Shown in pieces: positions 14,624 to 20,633 of a stretch of DNA of 20,633 nt (the stretch's first letter is position 1; every line of letters starts with the position of its first letter). A program made the position numbers and the translations under genes. Below the pieces are notes generated by a model that saw nothing but the letters and a program-made list of their open reading frames with translations, was not told the DNA's origin and did not search any database. The stretch is taken from contig PLYX01000112.1 of assembly GCA_003151895.1 (NCBI GenBank), positions 1 through 20,633 on the forward strand. Direction: 5' to 3'. The DNA is from Solirubrobacterales bacterium (GTDB taxonomy: Bacteria; Actinomycetota; Thermoleophilia; Solirubrobacterales; Solirubrobacteraceae).

Positions 14624-15538
14624 ATGGCCATCTCTGTTGTGATACCTACAAAGAATCGCATCGACGCGTTGCGAGCAACTATTGATGCTCTCGCAAGACA
14701 AGATCTTGAGGGGCATCAGGCCGAGATCATCGTCGTAGACAACGGCTCCACCGATGGCACGACGCAATGGCTCGGCGAGGTTAGTAATCATTTGCCGATT
14801 GCGATCAAGACGATGGTTGAGCCTCATCCGGGAGTCAGTGCCGCGCGAAACGCCGGGGTGCGCCAAGCGCAGTTCGATCTGATCCTCTTCCTCAACGACG
14901 ACACCACGCCCGTGAGCACCCACCTCCTAGCCGAACATATCGCGTCGCACGCTTACACCGACGGCAAAGAGATTGCTGTCCTGGGCCGCATCACCTATCC
15001 GCCTGAGGACATGGCCGATCCGTTTATGCGGTGGCTCAATGATGACGCCCAGTTCGACTACGCACGTCTCGACGGCGGCGAAAGTCCACGGGCCCCTCAC
15101 TTCTTCACGGCGCATATCTCCTTTCCCCGCGCAGCCTATGCTCGTGCCGACGGCATGGATGAGCGTCTGCAATTCGGCTTCGAGGACGCTGCGCTCGGCC
15201 ATCGGATGGAGTTGCAGGGCGTGCCCATCCGCTACCACCCCAAGCTCATCGTGCACCATCATCACCAAATCAACATCTCCGAATGGCACCGGCGGGGCAG
15301 AGCGATGGGCAGAGCCGGCTGGCATATTAATTACATATATCCGATCAATCCACCGCTGGCACAACCGGCCACCACTCTATATTGGGGGACACTCTCAGCG
15401 GCCTCGTATGTCCTCTCACTCTTCTCCAGCAACTGGTCATGGCTACCGCACCCGCCCAGAGAGTGGGTCTACAGCATCATGCACTTGGGCTCCTACGCAC
15501 GCGGCTACCGAGAGGCTCGGCGCGCAAGTCGCATTTGA
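14624..15538 (+). CDS. GT2 family glycosyltransferase
   Basis: A 304-residue GT-A enzyme. MAISVVIPTKNR (1-12) and EIIVVDNGSTDGT (34-46) form the nucleotide-binding half. FLNDDTTP (89-96) carries the metal-binding acidic pair in DXD position, and GFEDAALGHRM (185-195) supplies the ED acceptor-site motif. A His-rich stretch (IVHHHHQI, from about 209) follows. The C-terminus has one hydrophobic segment that may touch the membrane. It starts 4 nt after the methyltransferase stop, so co-translation is likely. By eye its codon use is less GC-biased than that of the neighbouring genes, hinting at separate acquisition. The donor sugar is not predictable. Confidence 0.9.
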   Translation: MAISVVIPTKNRIDALRATIDALARQDLEGHQAEIIVVDNGSTDGTTQWLGEVSNHLPIAIKTMVEPHPGVSAARNAGVRQAQFDLILFLNDDTTPVSTHLLAEHIASHAYTDGKEIAVLGRITYPPEDMADPFMRWLNDDAQFDYARLDGGESPRAPHFFTAHISFPRAAYARADGMDERLQFGFEDAALGHRMELQGVPIRYHPKLIVHHHHQINISEWHRRGRAMGRAGWHINYIYPINPPLAQPATTLYWGTLSAASYVLSLFSSNWSWLPHPPREWVYSIMHLGSYARGYREARRASRI

Positions 15539-15590
15539 CGCGGCTCGCCTCGCCCAGCCGCAGAAGCTCCCGACCTGACTGCCGCTACTC

Positions 15591-15618
15591 TTTACGATGG
15601 AAGACGCACGGCTATACT
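15591..15618 (+). promoter_or_regulatory. Candidate internal promoter before the last EPS methyltransferase
   Basis: TTTACG (15591-15596) and TATACT (15613-15618) are 16 bp apart, a reasonable sigma-70-type pair, and the -10 box matches the consensus at five of six positions. It lies in the largest gap (90 bp) within the second half of the operon. Its -10 box ends 10 nt before the GTG start, so the transcript would be almost leaderless. Confidence 0.35.
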
Positions 15619-15628
15619 CCCGAGGTCC

Positions 15629-16300
15629 GTGCCTCGCTCACTCGCCAGTCGTGTCCGCGCGCACCTTAAGTGGCGGGCGGCGACATGGCTTCCGCCCCTC
15701 ATTGAGCCGCACCTGCCACAGTCTATCCGTGATGGAGTGAGGACGCGGCTACTAAACCCCGCTCAGAGTCAGCAGTGGCTTCGCGCGGTGATGACTCCGG
15801 ACACCCGCCTCGTCTTTGAGTCTCTAAACCCCTCGTCGCTGCATGTCGCGGAGATCAGCGGTGCGTACTGGACCGAGATGCCGTGGGCGAGCCGGACGCA
15901 ACTCGACTTTCCGGAGTTCGACCTGTGCAACCCTCCTGCGGAGTTGCCCGGCCCGTTCGACCTGGTGATCTGCGAGCAGGTACTCGAGCATGTCCTCGAC
16001 CCGCCCACAGCGGTCAACACGTTGCGTAGGATGTGTCGGCGCGGTGGACACGTCTACGTCTCCACGCCGTTCCTGGTGCGCTTGCATGACCACCCGGGCG
16101 ACTACTGGCGGTTTACCCCGGACGGGATGGTTGTCCTCCTCCGCTCACAGGGGCTAAAGCCTCTGTGGGTTCGCAGTTGGGGCAACCGTAGGGTCATCGC
16201 GGCTAACTTCGACCACTGGGTACCGCGTCTGCCCTGGCAGACCCTCCGCAACGAGCCCGACCTGCCGGCGGTGATCTGGGCCCTCGCCCAGCCGGACTAG
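15629..16300 (+). CDS. Methyltransferase-fold protein with a degenerate SAM motif I
   Basis: A 223-residue protein of the methyltransferase type 11 group. The post-I region FDLVICEQVLEHVLDP (110-125), the strand GGHVYVSTPFLVRLHDHPGDYWRFTP (about 139-164) and the following helix fit a SAM-dependent methyltransferase. The glycine-rich motif I is not canonical: LHVAEISGAYW (71-81) stands where V-L-D-x-G-x-G is expected. Variants of this kind occur in some EPS-cluster proteins, so activity is not ruled out. The GTG at 15629 has AGG only 4 nt upstream; no better in-frame start exists before residue 55. It is the last gene of the rightward operon, and its stop overlaps the stop of the convergent gene. 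Confidence 0.78.
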   Translation: MPRSLASRVRAHLKWRAATWLPPLIEPHLPQSIRDGVRTRLLNPAQSQQWLRAVMTPDTRLVFESLNPSSLHVAEISGAYWTEMPWASRTQLDFPEFDLCNPPAELPGPFDLVICEQVLEHVLDPPTAVNTLRRMCRRGGHVYVSTPFLVRLHDHPGDYWRFTPDGMVVLLRSQGLKPLWVRSWGNRRVIAANFDHWVPRLPWQTLRNEPDLPAVIWALAQPD

Positions 16301-17148
16301 ACAACACTTCGCCCGAGCGCCCTGCGCACCAGCAGTCCTGAACGAAAGATCCATGCCGCAAGACGACCGCGCCATCCCGGCAGACATCTCCTTATCAGTC
16401 TCTCAGTGGCCCCGATCCAAGCGAAACTCGCTCCGGAGGCGCCACCCTTGTGCGTGACCGATAGATCGGCCGCAAGCACGAACCTTGCCCCTCGTTTGGA
16501 GGCTGCGGATCCCCAGGCAACATCCTCCGCGTAGACGAGCTCATCCTCCGGGATGGGACCGAACCGCTCGAACGCATCGGCACTGAGCAGAAGACACGCC
16601 ATGCAAAGCCAATCGGGCTGGCGTCCATGCTCAGCCTGTCGTCGGGTCAGGAACAACCCGCGGGTCCAGGGCAGCAAATGGGTGAGGAACGCCGCATAGG
16701 CGGTCACCGTCCACAGAGTGGGCCTGAAACCGCCGACACCAACCGGGATCTTCTTGTTCTCATCCCGGAGAAGTGGACCGATGCCATCCAGCCGCTCATG
16801 ATCGAGCCGACCACCCAGCTCAGTTAGAAGCCCGTCTGGCACAGTCACATCGGGATTCAGCAGCAGAATGGGAAGCTCCGAGCGCGGCGCTCGTCGAAGG
16901 GCCTCATTGACCGCCGCCCCAAAGCCAATGTTGCGTCCGAGAAGCAGGGGGGTAGCGCCATGGGTCCGGGCAAGATCAAGCACTCTCTCTGGCTCGCTCG
17001 CGTTGTCTACCACGATGAGATCGTGGCGTGCGAAGTTCGGATCCCCGAGCAGCGCTTGGAGTCGGTCGGCAGATCCGTAGTTGACGATCACGATCCGCAG
17101 CAGGTGAGCGCCATCGGGTTGGCCGGGTCGATCAGCAGACGTCCTCAC
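16297..17148 (-). CDS. GT2 glycosyltransferase, rhamnosyltransferase-like
   Basis: A 283-residue GT-A enzyme. LRIVIVNYGSADRL (17-30) and HDLIVVDNAS (42-51) begin the fold. GRNIGFGAAVNEALR (71-85) and LLLNPDVTV (95-103) are typical of the rhamnosyltransferase (WbbL-like) branch, as are YAEDVAWG (206-213) and VTHKGGAS (231-238). The C-terminus has basic and amphipathic segments (GWRGRLAAWIF) that could bind membrane. The start is a GTG at 17148, 14 nt after the GT4 gene's stop on the same strand, with only a weak GAGAAG upstream. Its stop shares the CTAG at 16297-16300 with the stop of the rightward methyltransferase gene. It is a likely contributor to the same glycan as the rightward operon. 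Confidence 0.88.
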   Translation of the reverse strand: MRTSADRPGQPDGAHLLRIVIVNYGSADRLQALLGDPNFARHDLIVVDNASEPERVLDLARTHGATPLLLGRNIGFGAAVNEALRRAPRSELPILLLNPDVTVPDGLLTELGGRLDHERLDGIGPLLRDENKKIPVGVGGFRPTLWTVTAYAAFLTHLLPWTRGLFLTRRQAEHGRQPDWLCMACLLLSADAFERFGPIPEDELVYAEDVAWGSAASKRGARFVLAADLSVTHKGGASGASFAWIGATERLIRRCLPGWRGRLAAWIFRSGLLVRRALGRSVV

Positions 17149-17162
17149 GGCTGCGAAGCTTC

Positions 17163-18371
17163 TCAGAAAGAGAAGGATGCGCCATTTGGAGCACTCGGCT
17201 CCGCGACGTACCGGCGCATCTGCGTTGAATGGCTGTGGCGCTGAACCAAGGCAATCGCGTACCCGCGTGCACTGGCGCGCGCCGCGGCATCCCAGGTGTA
17301 GTCGGTGAGAATGCGCCGCTGCAGCACCGAGTCCGGTCCCGCTCGATGGGCAGCGTCAACAGCGACACGGATGGACCCTTCGTCATCGGGCTGACAGAAG
17401 CTCGCGTGCCCATCAAAGTACTCCAGCGTGTCGCCATTGGGCGTGACGACAAGCGCGCAGCCGAGGGCTGCGGCCTCGAGGCTCACCAGACCCGTGGTCT
17501 CCATCCAGCTCGGCAGCACGTGAACGCGCGCGAGGTGATACAGCCAGCGCTTTTCCTCCTCGCTGACCGACCCGAGCCACTCTACGTTCGGGCAGCGTGC
17601 CACCTCCGCCCTCACGTCCTCCACGTAGGCGCGCTGGTTGGCGGCCGGCGACCCTGCGAGCACGAGCCGATAAGGACTGCCCCGCAAGGCCCTGATCAAG
17701 CTCAGCTGATTCTTGCGGCCCTCCACACGCCCGACACACAGCACACAGCCCTCATACGCCGCCAGGTGCCTCGGCGGAGACTGGCCACGAAGACGCTCAG
17801 AGCTGTAGTAGACGGGGTCGATCCCGTTTGGCACCGTCACGTAACGATCGGCAGAGATATCAAGGTGAAGGTCTTGCTCGATGCGCCGCAGCTCGGATCG
17901 CGAATTGGGTAGCAGCACATCGCAGCGCGCCAGCAGCTCGCGCTGCAGCGCTTGGTAGCCGGGCCATAGCAGGGGCGGCAAACCTCCGTGAAGCTCTCTC
18001 GAACGGACGGCCCGGCCGACAGCCTTGGCAAGCTCGATCGAGTCCCGTCCCGCCCGGCGAGCGATGAGCCCACCGATCCCCGTCCGCGCGGAGCTGTCGA
18101 ACTCCCACATGTCGCAGTAGACGGTCGAGAGCGCCACTGGACAACGATGTCGCCATGCATGGCGGGCCTGGACCATCGCGTCTTGCGGACGGACGAGGTT
18201 GAAAATGTGCACAAGGTCTACATCCGTGAGATCGGGGCACAGCTCAGCAGAAACACGGGTATCGATCCCGATGGCGCCCAAAGCCCGAGCCGTCTCGTGA
18301 GCTTGGGTTACGTCACCTCCCGGTGACTTTGCCACGCTCACAGCCGAGCGCGTCTGCAGCAGAACTCTCAT
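17163..18371 (-). CDS. GT4 family glycosyltransferase
   Basis: A 402-residue GT-B enzyme. The N-terminal half has PGGDVTQAHETARAL (17-31), the glycine-rich acceptor-side loop of GT4 proteins, and DLVHIFNLVRPQD (52-64). The C-terminal half has CVGRVEGRKNQ (212-222), with the Arg and Lys that contact the donor diphosphate, and the EX7E motif ETTGLVSLE (Glu291, Glu299). I chose the ATG at 18371, with GAGAGG 10 nt upstream, over a TTG two codons earlier whose spacing would be too short. It is 108 bp downstream of the GH114 gene and 14 bp upstream of the GT2 gene, all leftward. It probably extends the EPS repeat unit; the sugar is unknown. Confidence 0.9.
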   Translation of the reverse strand: MRVLLQTRSAVSVAKSPGGDVTQAHETARALGAIGIDTRVSAELCPDLTDVDLVHIFNLVRPQDAMVQARHAWRHRCPVALSTVYCDMWEFDSSARTGIGGLIARRAGRDSIELAKAVGRAVRSRELHGGLPPLLWPGYQALQRELLARCDVLLPNSRSELRRIEQDLHLDISADRYVTVPNGIDPVYYSSERLRGQSPPRHLAAYEGCVLCVGRVEGRKNQLSLIRALRGSPYRLVLAGSPAANQRAYVEDVRAEVARCPNVEWLGSVSEEEKRWLYHLARVHVLPSWMETTGLVSLEAAALGCALVVTPNGDTLEYFDGHASFCQPDDEGSIRVAVDAAHRAGPDSVLQRRILTDYTWDAAARASARGYAIALVQRHSHSTQMRRYVAEPSAPNGASFSF

Positions 18372-18479
18372 ACCCAACCAACCTCTCGCACCGCCGTCGT
18401 TTGCAGACCAAGCGGTAGAGGGCTGGCAGCCGATGTGCTCATCCTTGCAGTCACAACGATCGACTCCTATCGTTTCGGC

Positions 18480-20633
18480 TCAGCCGAGGAAGATTCCCGA
18501 CAGCACCGCGTTGGCCCCGACCAGCCGATCGACGGTGATCGTGACCGTCCCACCCGCGGGTGGGACGCTGATCGGGAACGATACCCACGCGCCCGCGTTG
18601 AATTCGCCCGACAGCACAGCCGTCTGACCGTTCACCGAGATCATCTCTCTCCGTGCCGTCGTATCCCAGTCAACCGCGTAGAGCTCGAGGTTGCCGCTAT
18701 AGGCGCTCGCGAAGCTCAGCTGCAAGTTGATCTGGTTGGGGTCGTAGTAGGTTGCTGCGGTCCGGGTGCTCGTGCTGGGGCTCTCGAGCGCACGCACTTC
18801 CGTGGTCGACGGCGCCCACTGGTAGCGGCTCCCCCGTACCACCGTCAGGGACGCATTCGTCAGAGACGCGAGGTCGCTTGTGCCGCTGCTCCAAGCCGCC
18901 AGGTCATACCCGGTCGCTCCATACGTGCCCACCCAACTGCCCTGCGGAGCGCTGGTGACGGGACGCGCCGGGGGAGCGCCCGCATCGCCGAGGAAGATCC
19001 CCGAGAGCACCGCGTTGGGACCAGACGTGCGGTCGACGGTGATCGTCACCGTGCCCCCCGCGGCGACTTCGAGCGGGAACGACACCCACGCGCCTTCGCC
19101 GAAATCGCTGAGCACCGCGCTCTGACCGTTGACCGTGATGATCTCGCGCCGCGCCTGTTTGTCCCAGTCCATCGCGTAGAGGTGGAGGTTGCCCTTGTAC
19201 GCTTCTTTGAAGCTCAGCTGCAGGCGGACCTGATTCGGGTCGTAATAGGTTCCGGCGTTATGAACCAGTCCACTCGGGTCGGACAGCGCACGCGGATCAG
19301 AGCTGCCCGCCGCCCACTGCCAGCGGCTGCCCTGCACGAGGCTCACCGACGCGTTCGGCAGATAGGAGACATCTCCCGTGGTGCCGTCCCACCCGGCCAG
19401 GTCATAGCCGGCGGACCCGACCGCGCCCACCCACGCCCCCTGCGGAGCGCTGGACGCCGTGGGGTTCGGCGGAGCGCCCGCGTCGCCCAGCAAGATCCCC
19501 GAGAGCACGGCATTGGCTCCCGCCGTTCGATCGACCGTGATCGTGACCGTCCCACCCACGGGCACGCTGATCGCGAACGAGGCCCACGCGCCTTTGCTGA
19601 AATCGCTGGAGAGTTCCGCCGTCTGCCCGTTGACGGTGATCGTCTCCCGTCGCGTAGTCGAGTCCCAGTCCACCGCGTAAAGGTGGAGGTTGCCCGTGTA
19701 GCCGGCCGGGATGCTCAGCGTCAGCTTGATCTGGTTTGGGTCGTAGTAGGTGGCGGCCGAGCGCGTCAGGCCATCTGGGCTCTGCAGAGCACGTGTGTCG
19801 GTCGTGCTTGGGGCCCACTGGTAGCGGCTGCCCTGTAGAACGCTGAGCGAGTCACCCGGCAGATCGCTCACGTCGTTGGCGCCATCCCAGTCGGCAAGGT
19901 CGTACCCGGCCGAGCCGAAAGCGCCTACCCAGCTGCCTTCGGGTGCGGTCGAGACCGTTGGAGGAGGGGTGGCGGCGGTGGCATCGCCGAGCATGATCCC
20001 CGACAGCACGGCGCTTGTGCCCGCGGTGCGTTTGACGGCTATCGGAAGGGTCGCGCCCGCGGCGACGTTGATCGGGACGGAGGCCCAGGCGCCCTGGTTG
20101 AAGTTGCCGCCCGTGAGGCTCGCTGTCTGTGTGCCTACGGTGATCGTCTCGCGGCGTGCGGTGGTATCCCAATCGACCGCATAGAGATGCAGATTGCCCT
20201 GGTAGGCGTTGGTGAAGTGCAGCTGCACCTGAACTTCGGTCGGGTCCGAGTAGGCGGTCGCGCTGCGCGAGGAGCCATTGGGGCTTTCCAGAGCCCGGGC
20301 ATCGGTGGTCGGAGACGCCCACGTAAGGCGGCTGCCTTTGGCAAGCGTGGCCGTGACGCCCGGCATGTTGATCAGATCGCTGGTTCCATTGAATCCGGCC
20401 AGGTCGTAACCGGCCGCGCCCTTCGCTCCCACCCAGTTTCCCTGCGCCCAGCAGGGCGCGCTCCAAGCGTCGAGTTCGAGTTTCTTCTGCATGGCCATGA
20501 ATTTGAGCGCGTTGAGCTGCGCGCAGAACTGGCTCGGCGTCTTGGTGTACTCGACCTCGAAGACCGCCTTGCCGGCCTTGATGAACGGTTCGAGCAGGTT
20601 GCACTCGGAGTACTCGATACATTCCTCGTCGAC
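18480..20633 (-). CDS. GH114-type polygalactosaminidase with four C-terminal repeat domains (5' end outside window)
   Basis: The leftward frame is open from the window edge to a TGA at 18480, 717 residues. The first 60 or so residues read DEECIEYSECNLLEPFIKAG then KAVFEVEYTKTPSQFC, and later KKLELDAWSAPC. This is the C-terminal part of glycoside hydrolase family 114 (endo-alpha-1,4-polygalactosaminidase, PF03537), with its conserved EEC...EC, GKAVF-VEY and LDAW--PC blocks. The catalytic barrel start and signal peptide must lie beyond position 20633. An internal ATG at 20498 is not the true start, because homology continues upstream of it. Four repeat domains follow at residues 64-216, 232-383, 398-549 and 564-717, and the protein ends at the last one. 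Family members cleave galactosamine-rich polymers outside the cell. A role in trimming or releasing the local EPS is an inference. Confidence 0.85.
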   Translation of the reverse strand, partial: VDEECIEYSECNLLEPFIKAGKAVFEVEYTKTPSQFCAQLNALKFMAMQKKLELDAWSAPCWAQGNWVGAKGAAGYDLAGFNGTSDLINMPGVTATLAKGSRLTWASPTTDARALESPNGSSRSATAYSDPTEVQVQLHFTNAYQGNLHLYAVDWDTTARRETITVGTQTASLTGGNFNQGAWASVPINVAAGATLPIAVKRTAGTSAVLSGIMLGDATAATPPPTVSTAPEGSWVGAFGSAGYDLADWDGANDVSDLPGDSLSVLQGSRYQWAPSTTDTRALQSPDGLTRSAATYYDPNQIKLTLSIPAGYTGNLHLYAVDWDSTTRRETITVNGQTAELSSDFSKGAWASFAISVPVGGTVTITVDRTAGANAVLSGILLGDAGAPPNPTASSAPQGAWVGAVGSAGYDLAGWDGTTGDVSYLPNASVSLVQGSRWQWAAGSSDPRALSDPSGLVHNAGTYYDPNQVRLQLSFKEAYKGNLHLYAMDWDKQARREIITVNGQSAVLSDFGEGAWVSFPLEVAAGGTVTITVDRTSGPNAVLSGIFLGDAGAPPARPVTSAPQGSWVGTYGATGYDLAAWSSGTSDLASLTNASLTVVRGSRYQWAPSTTEVRALESPSTSTRTAATYYDPNQINLQLSFASAYSGNLELYAVDWDTTARREMISVNGQTAVLSGEFNAGAWVSFPISVPPAGGTVTITVDRLVGANAVLSGIFLG
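18483..20444 (-). repeat. Four tandem ~150-residue domains at the C-terminus of the GH114 protein
   Basis: In protein order the copies are at 20444-19986, 19940-19485, 19442-18987 and 18944-18483. Each carries the same landmarks as the S53 array: GSRYQWA, DxRAL, YYDPNQ, GNLHLYAVDWD, RRE-ITV and LSGIFLG. The first copy is the most divergent: RLTWAS, YSDPTEV, and TLPIAVKR in place of TVTITVDR. The last has GNLELYAVDWD and REMISVNGQ, exactly as in the last copy of the S53 protein. Linkers between copies are short and Pro/Ala/Ser/Thr-rich. Confidence 0.9.

Noticed and set aside
18455..18474. Hairpin AACGAT-N8-ATCGTT just after the GH114 stop, considered as a terminator
   Set aside because: The stem is only 6 bp with few GC pairs and there is no U-tract, so it is too weak to call. 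The gap may instead hold the promoter of the GT4 gene, though I found no clear boxes.
18435..19838. A long open frame antisense to the GH114 repeat array
   Set aside because: It mirrors the repeated domain DNA. Similar antisense frames appear behind the S53 array (5887-7029), as expected from high GC and repeated sequence rather than real genes.
1..20633. Search by eye for tRNA, rRNA, CRISPR arrays, insertion sequences and integrases
   Set aside because: No tRNA-like cloverleaf, regularly spaced repeat-spacer pattern or transposase/integrase motif was seen. The rearranged segment carries only gene fragments and the direct repeats described.

Overview
The window looks like chromosomal DNA of a GC-rich actinobacterium. 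GTG starts are common, coding is dense, and the secreted proteins and DUF4143-type ATPase are of kinds I associate with the Thermoleophilia/Solirubrobacterales side of the phylum. That placement is an inference from protein style. No rRNA or other phylogenetic marker is present.

Layout. (1) 1-1970: the start of an unidentified leftward gene, then the membrane metalloprotease HtpX (rightward) facing the membrane protein LemA (leftward), a common bacterial pair. (2) 2175-3690: a leftward AAA_14/DUF4143-type ATPase with a probable leaderless start. Upstream of it lie two near-identical 22-bp direct repeats and a truncated third, resembling an operator array. (3) 3691-7660: a rearranged segment. 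It holds the 3' end of a lost ATPase gene, an intact gene for a secreted sedolisin-like (S53) protease with three C-terminal repeat domains, and fragments of three other genes: the N-terminus of a GH114 glycosidase, a truncated ribbon-helix-helix-type antitoxin, and the last 46 codons of a UDP-glucose/GDP-mannose-type dehydrogenase. A 32-bp direct repeat with one mismatch bounds the segment. (4) 7727-16300: a rightward exopolysaccharide (EPS) operon. It begins behind a palindrome-rich leader and encodes a Wzz-BY-kinase fusion, a DUF1972/GT4 glycosyltransferase, a Wzy/O-antigen-ligase-type polymerase, a Wzx-type flippase, a methyltransferase, a GT2 glycosyltransferase and a second methyltransferase. 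(5) 16297-20633: a convergent leftward set of three genes: a GH114 endo-alpha-1,4-polygalactosaminidase-like enzyme (5' end outside the window) with four C-terminal repeat domains, a GT4 and a GT2 glycosyltransferase.

How it fits together. The glycosyltransferases, flippase, polymerase and BY-kinase form a Wzx/Wzy-type surface polysaccharide pathway. No initiating phosphoglycosyl transferase and no intact nucleotide-sugar gene is in the window. The locus is flanked by two unrelated secreted enzymes, an S53 protease and a GH114 polysaccharide hydrolase. Both end in the same tandem array of an approximately 150-residue domain that I cannot assign to a named family. The three domains of the protease correspond one-to-one, in order, to the last three of the glycosidase. 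My main hypothesis is that this array is a targeting or binding cassette that places different enzymes on the polysaccharide or cell surface built by the locus. A broken GH114 N-terminus lies directly behind the protease gene, which suggests the two sides of the locus have exchanged or duplicated material.
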